Below, in pieces: positions 1-9,872 of a stretch of DNA of 40,568 nucleotides; position 1 is the stretch's first letter; every line of letters begins with the position of its first letter. Below the pieces are notes generated by a model that was not told where the DNA came from, searched no databases, and saw only the letters and a list, made by a program, of their open reading frames with translations. The DNA comes from Nemertoderma westbladi. Its lineage: Eukaryota > Xenacoelomorpha > Nemertodermatida > Nemertodermatidae. The stretch is from NCBI GenBank assembly GCA_032718475.1, contig JAUCBJ010004339.1, positions 1-40,568 of the forward strand, written 5' to 3'. A program made the translations under genes and the position numbers.

Positions 1-96
1 GCGGGGAGTCGCTCGACTCTGATTGGTCGGCTGCGACGCTCGTCTCTGATTGGTCGGCTGCGACGCTCGTCTCTGATTGGTCGGCGGCGGTGGGGG
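1..96 (-). repeat. In-frame 30-bp coding tandem repeat in CEP43-like gene
   Basis: Three copies of a 30-bp unit (GACCAATCAGAG plus a variable part) encode ADQSETSVA / ADQSETSVA / ADQSESSDS. It lies at the window edge, so the array may continue. Confidence 0.8.
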
Positions 97-766
97 CAAC
101 GACGGATCGGCACATAAGGAACAGCCGTCGGTAAAGCGAAAGAAACTCCGGGAATCCGATGGTTGCGGAATGGAGTTCGTCGTCGAGGAAACGATCGAGA
201 AGTCTCGCGCTAAACTTCGGTAGAACATCGAGGAATAAACGACGGGTTGTCGGTTTATCGATGAACCCGGTACGATCGTAATCAACGGCAACAAACTTAT
301 CATTCGCATCCGCGATTTGCTTGTCGGTTAAATCGTCCGGAATTAGCAACTCCGTATCGGTGACGTTCCGAACGGGAGCAGAACGTTTAGCGATTAGGGA
401 AGTGAGTAACGAGGTGTCGGTAGACTCTGAAACCCCGAGATCCCGCGCCAAGGTAATCCGATCCGGTGCGGACTCGGTTACCATCGGCGCGTTGAGCTCC
501 GGGTCCAGCACACTTGTCGCGTAGTCCAGGTTGTAGAACAGCAGGAACTCGCGAACAACCTGCGTCGTCAGTACGCCGTCGTTGCTGGACAGTAAAGTCT
601 CTACCCGAGGACTCATTCTGGGCGACAGACGCGTTAGGGAATCCTCGTCCTCCAACGCCAGGAACACACTCGCGCGGAGTTGCGCCTTTATTTTAGCCAA
701 CATTCCATTGGCTTCCAACGTGGCGGCCACTAGGTCACGCAGTTCCGTGTCCTCGTCAGCTGACAT
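1..766 (-). CDS. CEP43: CEP43/FOP-like centrosomal protein, N-terminal part (partial)
   Basis: The minus strand is open without a stop from an ATG at 764-766 to the window edge (255 codons). The first 40 residues contain EDTELRDL, IKAQLRA and VFLALE, closely matching the N-terminus of CEP43 (FOP, FGFR1 oncogene partner). Residues about 60-115 (VVREFLLFYNLDY, LARDLG) match the LisH-type dimerisation region. FOP acts at centrosomes, centriolar satellites and basal bodies, in microtubule anchoring and ciliogenesis. Residues about 148-215 look like an EF-hand pair: the first loop, DYDRTGFIDKPT, lacks the usual acidic residue at position 12. I do not recall this part in human FOP. Residues about 227-250 are a 10-residue tandem repeat, (A)ADQSETSVA, encoded by a 30-bp DNA repeat. 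The 3' part of the gene lies outside the window. Confidence 0.9.
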   Translation of the reverse strand, partial: MSADEDTELRDLVAATLEANGMLAKIKAQLRASVFLALEDEDSLTRLSPRMSPRVETLLSSNDGVLTTQVVREFLLFYNLDYATSVLDPELNAPMVTESAPDRITLARDLGVSESTDTSLLTSLIAKRSAPVRNVTDTELLIPDDLTDKQIADANDKFVAVDYDRTGFIDKPTTRRLFLDVLPKFSARLLDRFLDDELHSATIGFPEFLSLYRRLFLMCRSVVAPTAADQSETSVAADQSETSVAADQSESSDSP

Positions 767-1160
767 TGTATTTAATTTTATATGACCACCGATGCCGGTT
801 CAAGCAAAACTTTACAAATTAATTCGTCACTGTACCGTACCTAACTTCAACCCGTCATTCGTCTGTTCGTACCAAAACATACCGGTACACAATACAATTT
901 CCTCTGTACTGCTGCCAGGCTGCAAATGAAGTGCAAAAATCGCAACGCGTTGTGCGCGAATTTGAAATAGTGCGCGGTAAAAGCGCGCGGAATTGAAATA
1001 AGAGTGCGCGGAATTATGTGAAAGACAACAAAAGTGCGCAGTAATCTGTGCAAAAGATCAAAAGTTGTAAAGTGCGCGTACAGGTGGATGAGGTGTAAAA
1101 AAGTTTACATGCATTCAAAGTGTGAGAAAAATAATTTGCCACAAAAAATTTCGCTCGCTT
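767..1160. promoter_or_regulatory. 5' flank of CEP43-like gene with clustered GTGCGCG motifs
   Basis: This is the region upstream of the CEP43-like start codon. Between about 945 and 1080 the words GTGCGCG, GCGCGCGG and AGTGCGCGGAATT recur, and more copies follow at about 1438-1520. No TATA box or initiator is clear enough to call. The promoter role is inferred only from position and from the local rise in CpG. Confidence 0.3.
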
Positions 1161-1166
1161 CGCTCG

Positions 1167-1406
1167 CGTTTCGTTTCCATTTTGCACTGTTAGAATGAAA
1201 AAAATTCGCTCACTTTGAGTATTGCTCGCGTTTCTTTTTCATTTTGCACTGTTAGAATGAAAAAATTTCGCTCACTTTGAGTTTTGCTCGCGTTTCTTTT
1301 TATTTTGCACTGTTAGAATGAAAAAAATTCGCTCACTTTGAGTTTTGCTCGCGTTTCTTTTTCATTTTGCAATGTTAATGAAAACGTTTTGCTCGCTTCG
1401 CTCGTG
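1167..1406. repeat. About four tandem copies of a 61-bp unit
   Basis: Repeats of about 61 bp, each containing TTTTGCACTGTTAGAATG, CGCTCACTTTGAG and TTGCTCGCGTTTC. The last copy is diverged and ends in GCTCGCTTCGCTCG. No coding potential is seen. Confidence 0.85.
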
Positions 1407-2514
1407 TATGTTTTTCGTTTACATTGTTAAAATGTGGTGTGCGCGTTTTTTTCGGTGCATGCGCGGTATATTGTCCAATATTGCGCGGCTGAAAAATTGT
1501 GCGCAGGCGTTGTGCGCGGTTCAGTGGTGGTTTGCAGCCAGGTACAGCTGTAAGGGCCTAATTTTTCTTTCACTTTAGCGAACCGTCGGCAGTTACCATC
1601 GGTAACTTTTGGATAGTTTTACTACTTTTGGATAGTATAGTACTGTAGTATACTGCAATTACTGGTATAATACTGTAGTAGCGGGTTACCTTTACATATC
1701 ATAGCTACAAAATTGTCTACAAATTACCAGTGTCATTCTGACTAGTAAATTGTAGATAGAAAGTAACATTGTTATACTGTAACAACCCTAATGTGAAATG
1801 TGACTTCCCTTTCAATTATATGTTGTCCGAAGTAACCCCAAGGCACCTTTACTTTGGACAAACATTTTGTTAAATTTTAATTCTGAAATTTGTTAATTAA
1901 TAGGCCTATGCAAACTTAGAACTAACTGTTTTTTATAGTGGCAGCCATGGCTGCATGGGCCACCATACCGGTCAGCCGGTAGGCCAATATGATTTGTCGG
2001 AATTATGTAATGCTGTAATGAATGAGTTTATTAGATTATTCCTAATAGAAATAATAACACATTTCATATCGTGAAAGTATCACTTTAAGATAATAGGGCC
2101 TCTAATAATATTATAGTGCATTTACAGCCGTGTGTAACAAAATAGCCGAATAGTATAGAGCCAAAATTTTACTATTGAATTAGCCTTATTGAACAGGTAA
2201 CGGAACAGTATTGAACGAAACATACTTGCTGTAATACAGTAATACTGATATGAAAATGGAAAAGCAAAAATGAAAATGATAGGCCTGCTATAACGTGGCG
2301 TGAATTTAGAGTTTGACCGAATACTCTGACATTACAGCATTACTGACAATGCCAACAAATAAACTAGGTAACAAAATAAACCAATAGGTGTGGTGTACTG
2401 TGTACTGCAGTGCAGTACCTACTGCAATCGGCTACCGGTATAGTATAAGTTGATAACGATCGTTTCCCAAACTTTTATGAATCTGGGTGGAATGTAGACC
2501 AGTAGACTGAATAA
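1407..2514. other. Intergenic AT-rich sequence, no gene recognised
   Basis: I see no conserved coding, RNA gene or long repeat. It ends at the 5' truncation point of the LINE that follows. Confidence 0.5.
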
Positions 2515-4143
2515 AATATAAACAGGAATCAATTAGCAGAACAAATTCCAAAAACTAATAGAAATCCAATACGTTATATTAGCCATCGCAAATCAAACTC
2601 CTTCCATTTATCAGAAACCACAAATATTGAAGTAATATATAACATACTAGACTTAGACAACAATTGCTCCACAAACGACCCTTTTCCAACTAAAATATTA
2701 AAAATCATAGCATACGACCTAGCCCCACATTTAACACATTTAATTAACATATCAATAAAAAACGGGTTCTTTCCTAAAATATTAAAAAACGCAAAAATTA
2801 CTGCAGTATTCAAATCAGGCGACCCAGCAGATAGAAACAACTATCGACCGATTTCCGTACTACCCTTATTTAGTAAAATTTTCGAACGTATAATAAATAC
2901 TCAACTACTAAGCTACTTAGATAAATACTCAATACTGACAGATGCACAACACGGCTTTAGAAAAAAATCAACAACTACTGATGCTCTACTAACGGTGACT
3001 GAACGACTTCGAGAAACTCTAGACTCACAGGACTCATGCTGCCTAATATCTATCGACTTAAGGAAGGCCTTTGACACTCTAAACCATGACATACTTCTCA
3101 AAAAACTAGACCAATATGGAATACGAGGCCTTCCCCACAAACTTCTATCCAGCTTTCTTTCTGACAGAACACAAACTGTTGTACTAAATAATATAAACTC
3201 TGATCCGCTAACTCCCACCTGTGGTACACCCCAAGGTGCTATTCTAAGCAGTACCCTCTTCTTACTCTATATAAACGACTTACCAAACTGCACGTCTCTT
3301 ATTACTACACTGTTCGCTGACGACACAAACCTCTTATACACACACAGAAACCCAAATACGTTAATTTCCACTATCAATGACGAACTACAGAAACTAGACG
3401 AATGGCTAAAAGACAACAGACTATCATTAAATCTAAAAAAAACAGAATATCTCATTTTCTCAAATAAATTAAAGAATCCCCCCTCAGACACTATCAAGAT
3501 CAATAATGCAAATATAAACATCAAAACTGAAACAAAATTTTTAGGCATCTGGATAGATAATAAATTGACCTGGAAAAACCATTGTGCTTACGTCCTAAAA
3601 AAAATCTCTAAATCATGCGATATATTTTATAAAATTAGACACATACTACCACTAAAAGTATTAAAAATGTTATATTTCTCGCTAATCCATCCTTACATAT
3701 TATATGGTATAATATTGTGGGGAAGTGCTTATAACAAATATATAAATCCAATCCGTGTCAAAATAAATAAAATAATACGAGCAATAACCTTCAACCACTT
3801 CCAAGCTCATTCCATTCCGATCTATAAATACCTTAATATCTTGCCAATCGAAAATCTATATAACCTAGAAGTAACAAAACTTATGTGGGACATTTACAAT
3901 AACAAAAAAAAGCAATTTATAACGGCCCTATTTACACAAACTTCAGATATCCACAATTATACAACTCGATCCACTACATCCAAAAACTACTTTATTCCAC
4001 GTACCAGACTAATATCAACCCAAAACTCTCTAAAATACAGCGGTGCAATCATATGGAACTCACTAAAAACAGAATTTAAAATGTGCAAATCAAAAAACAC
4101 ACTAGCCAGAAAATTAAAACTTCATATGTTAAGTGAACTTTAA
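2515..4143 (+). pseudogene. Reverse transcriptase of a 5'-truncated CR1/Jockey-like non-LTR retrotransposon
   Basis: The frame is open from just after a TAA at 2512-2514 to the TAA at 4141-4143 (542 codons). LINE-like similarity begins within a few codons of its left end. Recognisable in order: NYRPISVLPLFSKIFER; QHGFRKKSTTTDAL; the RT core DLRKAFDTLNHD with the first catalytic Asp; GTPQGAILSSTLFLLYIND; the FADD active-site box near codon 265; LSLNLKKTEYLIF; and the carboxy-terminal YTTRS..FIPRTR..IWNSL block typical of CR1/Jockey-superclade elements. The endonuclease domain and any ORF1 are absent, so this is a 5'-truncated copy that cannot move by itself. The RT part has no internal stop or frameshift, which suggests a fairly recent insertion. 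The exact clade is not certain. Confidence 0.9.
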
Positions 4144-4320
4144 TTCCAATATAGTTGCGTATCACTATTAAATTATAAAATAAATAAAAATTATCCTAAA
4201 TTTCGTAACTTCGTAATGCTATCACTCCATCGTCATCGTCAACGCTATTTGCATCATGACTAAATAATATATGAACTAACATTTTTTTTCTTTTTTTTTT
4301 TAAACGTAAACGAAATTTAA
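4144..4320 (+). other. Probable 3' tail of the CR1/Jockey-like element
   Basis: AT-rich DNA after the RT stop with several AATAAA-like words and a T-rich run at about 4283-4300. The exact 3' end and a target-site duplication are not evident. Confidence 0.4.
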
Positions 4321-4321
4321 A

Positions 4322-4446
4322 ATAAAATTAAAATTACAATTTCGGCACAATACAATACAGTTACTATTATTAGAAAAATAAACTTAAAATAAAATTTAAA
4401 ACTGAAATTTCGGCACATTAAAATAAAGTTACTATTATTAGAAAAA
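4322..4446. repeat. Tandem duplication, about 62 bp x 2
   Basis: Two adjacent copies share AATTTCGGCACA, AGTTACTATTATTAGAAAAA and the stretch between them, with a few substitutions. Confidence 0.8.
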
Positions 4447-6421
4447 TTGCACTGATATATGGCATCGCAGAATATACTCAGGATCACTGGCCGACATCAC
4501 CATAATAACCCAACCGGTGTACCACATCACGATTCTCTGAGAAAAAGAAGGTAAGAGGCAAAACTAGCTATGCTACTGCTTTCTCTCCTTTTTTTTTTGA
4601 ACAGAACATAAAACGAATAACGCACCCCCTAAAACCATATTACATCAGAACAAAACAAAAATTACAAACAAACGTTCACTGGTGCAATGATTTTATAATT
4701 AAATATTGTGGTATCCCATTATGCGAATAATACACGAGCTCGTTCGAGCTCCATTGATTGAAAAAATTGAACTTTCAACTCCACAGTCGCACAGTCTGAC
4801 AGTCTACGGACCACACAAGCCAGTATTAAAATGACATTACGTCTCTAAGGTAGGCCTACGTCAGTACGTGCTGACGTGTGCGCGCGGTACATTACAGCAT
4901 TATTTTTCATTCGCGGTACCTGTAGGCCCAATGTCGCTCCCTGACAGTTGTGAGCGTTGGGATATGAAACAGCTACACACACACACACACAGACAGACAT
5001 AATGAATGGAAGCACCGGTACCGATACCGTAATGGTATCTGAACCTGTAATGCAGTATGTGATTATTATTATTTGGCGAATTTTTGGTTGTAAATTGGTT
5101 GCTAGGAAACTAATATTTATTGTATTGTGTGTGTGTGTACGTAATCAATCTGAACCTGTAAGTGACTTCACATTAATTCAAAATAAAACACAAGCGGTTG
5201 ATTTGCTTAATTATTCTAAACATGTAGCAAAGAAATATAATTGATTAATAAGTATAACCAGTTTATTTAATTCATGAAACAGGCTATTATAAATATACAT
5301 CATCCATTGAAAATATACGTTTTATATATAAGCGTACATTTATTTGTCACCAAATTAAATACATCCCTCTTGGCAACATCTTTAACAACAATAATTAATT
5401 AGGGATTATTGTAAATGTCCGGCTCGCTCTAATTAATAGTATTATAAATACAACCAGTCTCTTTCTTATAAAAAAAGGTGGACTAACTTCTTACAATATC
5501 AGAGAAATACAGTATCGTTTAAATTGTAGGGTACTTTTACATTAAATTCATTTTTAAGTATATAAAATAATCCACACTTACCGATTAAATAAATTTTCTT
5601 GAAATTATTATTCTTAATTTTGCTTGCTGCATTAATACTTTACTAATAAAATAATCTCGTAGAAATCCAACCAATATGAGGTGTAGGTGGTTGGGAGGTT
5701 CCTCTATTACAATATGATTCTCAGCCGTCTCGTAAAGTATTATCACCCGTGGCATAAAGTCCCCGGTTTTCTACTTAACATACCGGAGTATTATTCCGTA
5801 CTACCGTTATTTTGCGTAGTTAGGTTATCATTCACAATCTTTGAATAAATTAATTTATTCGATTCCGATAAATCGTTCTCAAACATTTATATCACTTACG
5901 TCAGTTGATTGTCTCTGATGGCTTGAATCTATAAAGATTAAAGTCTTTACATCGCGGACGCCCCCACATCATTTCACATTGCGATATATTAATATCTTGT
6001 TTAATTGTTTACCTGCTAAGTATCTGTATCCACATTGACAACGGCGGGTGTTTCTGTTTCTGTTTCATTCTGTGTACCTCCATTTAATTATAGAAATTCG
6101 AGTTGAGCTGATATGGAACACTATTGCGAGATGAAAATATGTAATTATTTTTGGTCTAGTAGATGAAAAATGTAGAATGACGGTTGATGGTGGTTCGGGG
6201 GAACACTCATTAGCGACATAAAATACGATGGTTCGAGCCCCATCGACTTCCATCCATAATTATTCTCGACTACACAAAAATAAATTACATATATTAATTT
6301 CTTTGGATTAGTAATCACCTCTATTGAGTAGGCCTACGGTTCTACTGTAGTAAATAAACATTTAAATTAATTTGTTCATTTATTTGACGATATATTATTT
6401 ATTGACTGTAACGAATTCAAC
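4447..6421. other. Intergenic region upstream of the TIR gene
   Basis: AT-rich sequence. It holds an (AC)n stretch at about 4975-4990 running into CAGACAGACA, and GTAGGCCTAC palindromes at 4850-4859 and 6328-6337. No convincing coding exon was found. Confidence 0.5.
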
Positions 6422-8077
6422 ATGAACTCTAATAATTTCGTTCTAAGTTTCCATTGGTCTTCACTACTGAAAGTAAAATCTATAAAACAATCTCTCCAGA
6501 AGAAAGAGTTCGTTAGTTGGCCGTTAGACATTGACAAACCCACGGGGATGGTGTTACTGAGCGACCTAGACGTAAAGTTCCACACAGCGGCAGCGGTAAT
6601 AGTTTGCGCGACTTCCGAGTACGAGGCCAGTCGTTGGTGTCGCGCAGAAGCGACATACGCATGGCAGATTGGTAAACCGATCGTACCGATAATATTAGAG
6701 GAAGGGTACAGACCACGCGGTTGGTTGGATACAATCTGCGGTCAGTCCGTGATAGACTTTACTAAAGAGCCCTTCCTGGACTGCATGGTTAGGTTGATCA
6801 ACGTGCTGCGTAGGTTGGCGTCTATACCGAAGGATGAGAGACGGGAGGTGGAGACCTTAACCGAGCAGGAGATGGGGCAGGCCTTGAGGAGATTAGTGTG
6901 TGACGATGGACTTATTGATTCAGATGCGGCGTCTTTTCGTAAGATACGCACAGGGAATTCCCGCCCGCGGTCCGCTATGGCTTCAGTCAGTCGTCCCGTT
7001 TCAGCATATAGCAACGGGAGTTTTACGCCTGGTAACCGGTCTGTAGCCCATGGCAACCGCGTAGTGACGTTCGGAAAACGACCTTCTACGGCACGCACAC
7101 CCTCATCTACGCAGGTTGCTATGACTACTAGACCCAGAAGCGCGCGACTCGGTGCATCGGATAGTCTGGTCTCAGCCAACCAACAACGCGTATCCTATCC
7201 AACCACACCATCGGGTTTGGTAGACTTGGAACTCATTACGGAGGGACATCGAATTACCATGAAGGGTCCGGGTTGGTTGAGGCCTAATTACGTTGCTAGG
7301 CATAACAGACAATCTAATTCGTTGCTATGGGTGATAGACGGTAAGGGAGATAACACGGTCACAGTCCTGAGTGCGGATGGTAAGTACGCTGATCAGTTCG
7401 CCGTGTCGCATAGCAACCACGATCCACGGGGGATCTACGCTGGGTGCACTCCGGTTGCTATAGAAACCGACGACAGCGACGGAATCTACGTGGCAACGTG
7501 TTGTTGTGTAAACCGTTGCCTTGACAACGGGGAGGTGATACAACACAGGTGTATAAAGTCTGGTCACCATAACAACGATATACGCGACCTCGCCTTGGAT
7601 TCCCGGGCCGATCTGCTTTTTATCGCCTTGGAGAGGAAAATCGCGGTTGTCAACTCCAGGACGATGGGTCAACTGCATTACCTGCAAACGGAGAACCTAC
7701 GGTCGGAAAGTCGCGTGCAACCGAGGTTTATAAAGTCGGTGCAATTCAACGGGACACGCGATCGTTTACTCGTGTCGCTAAGCGACGGGGTCTACGAGAT
7801 GCAGGCGACCAGACCAGATCGATATAGCTACCCGACCAGTCGCCTTGGAAACCCTACCTGTCTGGCGGTGACCCCTAGCGGCGGAGTTGTATGTGGGGTT
7901 TACGATTACGCAACCGGATTCTTTCAGGTTAAATTATACGATAATCAGTTTCAGTTTCAGGTGTTGCTCTTTACTGAAACTGGACACGTGACGTCTATGG
8001 CAGCGACATCGCGTGACGTCATACTGTGCCAACCATTGAAAAGTCAACTTGTGATTCATAAAAATATTTTGCGCTGA
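6422..8077 (+). CDS. TIR-domain protein with C-terminal NHL-like propeller
   Basis: Single-exon gene of 551 residues. The ATG is the first after an in-frame TAA about 50 bases upstream. Residues about 5-130 form a TIR domain of the invertebrate type: FVLSFHWSS at strand A, SWPLDIDK, AAAVIVCATSEYEAS, CRAEATYAWQIGKPIVPI, EEGYRPRGWLDTICG and IDFTKEPF. Glu76 in CRAEA sits where the catalytic Glu of NAD-cleaving TIR domains (SARM1 type) lies, so NADase activity is possible but inferred. Residues about 140-245 are a Ser/Arg/Pro-rich linker with RPRSA motifs. Residues about 250-550 contain repeated blade-like segments (LWVIDGKGDNTVTVLSADGK, IRDLALDSRADLLFIALE, PTCLAVTPSGGVVCGVYD), most like an NHL-type beta-propeller. 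A role in innate immune signalling is inference. AATAAA signals lie at 8186 and 8200. An unseen upstream exon cannot be excluded. Confidence 0.85.
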   Translation: MNSNNFVLSFHWSSLLKVKSIKQSLQKKEFVSWPLDIDKPTGMVLLSDLDVKFHTAAAVIVCATSEYEASRWCRAEATYAWQIGKPIVPIILEEGYRPRGWLDTICGQSVIDFTKEPFLDCMVRLINVLRRLASIPKDERREVETLTEQEMGQALRRLVCDDGLIDSDAASFRKIRTGNSRPRSAMASVSRPVSAYSNGSFTPGNRSVAHGNRVVTFGKRPSTARTPSSTQVAMTTRPRSARLGASDSLVSANQQRVSYPTTPSGLVDLELITEGHRITMKGPGWLRPNYVARHNRQSNSLLWVIDGKGDNTVTVLSADGKYADQFAVSHSNHDPRGIYAGCTPVAIETDDSDGIYVATCCCVNRCLDNGEVIQHRCIKSGHHNNDIRDLALDSRADLLFIALERKIAVVNSRTMGQLHYLQTENLRSESRVQPRFIKSVQFNGTRDRLLVSLSDGVYEMQATRPDRYSYPTSRLGNPTCLAVTPSGGVVCGVYDYATGFFQVKLYDNQFQFQVLLFTETGHVTSMAATSRDVILCQPLKSQLVIHKNILR

Positions 8078-8185
8078 TTTTATGTACGACAATTTAACCC
8101 TACATTAATTGAAGACCCTACCCGTATATTATATAATATTTCCATATATATGGCCCAAGTACATCGACATTAAATTTGTACATGT

Positions 8186-8205
8186 AATAAATAATACACA
8201 ATAAA
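8186..8205 (+). terminator. Polyadenylation signals of the TIR gene
   Basis: Two AATAAA hexamers, at 8186-8191 and 8200-8205, about 110 bases after the stop codon. The RTE-like element is inserted about 15 bases further on. Confidence 0.6.
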
Positions 8206-8206
8206 T

Positions 8207-8219
8207 ATTAAATAGTAAA
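8207..8219 (+). repeat. Target-site duplication, left copy
   Basis: ATTAAATAGTAAA here is repeated exactly at 11574-11586, on the other side of the RTE-like element. Confidence 0.7.
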
Positions 8220-8591
8220 GTATAATATAATACGTCTATAATAAATCTATACTGGATGCTCCTCTACCAGTGTTAGGTAACCTAACCCAGGAGGCACACT
8301 TGGTTCAGGGTGTAACAAATGGACCCCTACAGTCGGCAGCAGGGCTGTAGGCCATGGATAGGCGGAAGGTAATCAACCAACGGCTAGACATGCTGACAAG
8401 GTCGGCGGAAGGTAATCAACCAACGGCGACCTACTGCGAAGACGCTTGTAGGAGTTGCGACCACAAGCGGTTTACTCCCGCAACTGAAAGACATGAGTAT
8501 GAGAACCCTCCAGGAGAAATACCGGCTCGGTCGTCGCCCGGGTCAACAAGGACCGCGTCCCTCAGTGGTACACCAGGCTGGGGTCGATTAA

Positions 8592-9872
8592 TTGGCTACT
8601 GGAACAGAAGACAGAGAAGAAAGAAGAACCAACCTGTTGAAATGTAAAAAGACACTAAAGATTGCTACAATGAACGCACGCACGCTGAAAGCACAGAGCA
8701 AAAAGGGTGACATGGTCGCTCTGGCAATGGAATATAACATCGACATCATCTGCATCCAAGAACATCGGATTTGTCATGAAGACACTGCCATGAAGTACAA
8801 TGACATTGGAAATGGATGGACGTTAGTAACAAGCTCAGCAGTAAGAAACTCGGTCAATGCATCAATTGGTGGAGTAGGAATTCTGCTAAGCCCATTTGCA
8901 CTTAAGACCCTAAACAACATCGAATCTATAAATTCCAGGGTTATGATCGCAACATTTGATGGGAATCCCAAGACAACAGTTATATGTTGCTACAGTCCAA
9001 CCAATGCATCAGAGCCAGAACAAGCAGTCAAGTTTTATGAAGAACTGACTGGACTTATTAAGGACATCCCGAAACACAATGTTAAAGTCATTGCTGGTGA
9101 CCTGAATGCGCAAATTGGCCCAGAAGACATCAAGGGTTACACCTATAACACCAGTTCTAACAGAAATGGGTACTTACTCTTAGACCTAATGGAAGAATGT
9201 GAATTGATACCAACAAACAACACATTCGAAAAGAGTAAGGGGAAGCTATGGACCTTTCAATACCCTAATGGAACCAAAGCACAACTGGATTACATCCTTA
9301 TAAACAAAAAGTGGAGAAATAGCATGATCAACTGCGAGGCATACAGCTCGTTCAACCTAATTGGTTCGGACCACAGAATTGTGACTGCAGAGATCAGACT
9401 CAGTTTGAGAGCCAGCAAACCCAGGACAAGCAAGATAATCAACTATGACTGGGAGAAACTCAGAACTGACAATGCTGTAAAGGATGCTTATACAGTAGAA
9501 GTTCAAAACCGCTTTGAAGCACTTCAGTCAATGGATGAAGACCAATCCACCGATTCAATATACCAGAATATAATAACAGCCCACAAGGAATCAGCTAAGA
9601 GGCATATCCCCCAGAAACCTAAACGAAAACAGTATGTGCCATGGCAAAACTCTGAGGTTACTTGTAAGAGAGAAGATCTTAAGATAGCCTACAAAGTTAA
9701 AACCGAACAACCAACAACCGAAAACATTAACAAGCTTGAGAAAGCTAAGGACGACCTTAAATTATTAAATTGGCCTACAACATCAGCCAGGAAGAGTACA
9801 TACAGGATAAAATTGCAGCAATTACAACTGCTCACAAACAGCAACAATCAAGACTTACCTGGCAAACTGTAA
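8592..9872 (+). pseudogene. AP-type endonuclease part of the RTE-like element, frame ends early
   Basis: The frame contains the endonuclease/exonuclease/phosphatase motifs of LINE endonucleases in order: ATMNARTLK (metal-binding Asn), DIICIQEHR (catalytic Glu), VCCYSPTN-like strand, VIAGDLNAQIGPED (Asp/Asn), LDYILINKKWRNS and GSDHRIVTAE (terminal Asp-His). This enzyme nicks the target to prime reverse transcription. The real start may be the ATG near 8670 just before MNARTLK. After about 9765 the frame loses similarity and stops at 9870-9872, while the expected continuation (AYNISQEEYIQDKI) lies in the -1 frame. This is a one-base disruption relative to a single EN-RT polyprotein. Confidence 0.88.

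Noticed and set aside
321-785. Three short plus-strand frames opposite the CEP43-like exon
   Set aside because: Antisense shadows of a clearly conserved coding strand.
6227-6245. tRNA T-arm-like GGTTCGAGCCCC
   Set aside because: The stem does not pair in tRNA register and no A box, anticodon arm or acceptor stem is found upstream.
9757-9775. Programmed -1 frameshift site between the endonuclease and RT frames
   Set aside because: No X XXY YYZ heptamer is present in the overlap, and a single polyprotein is usual for this element group.
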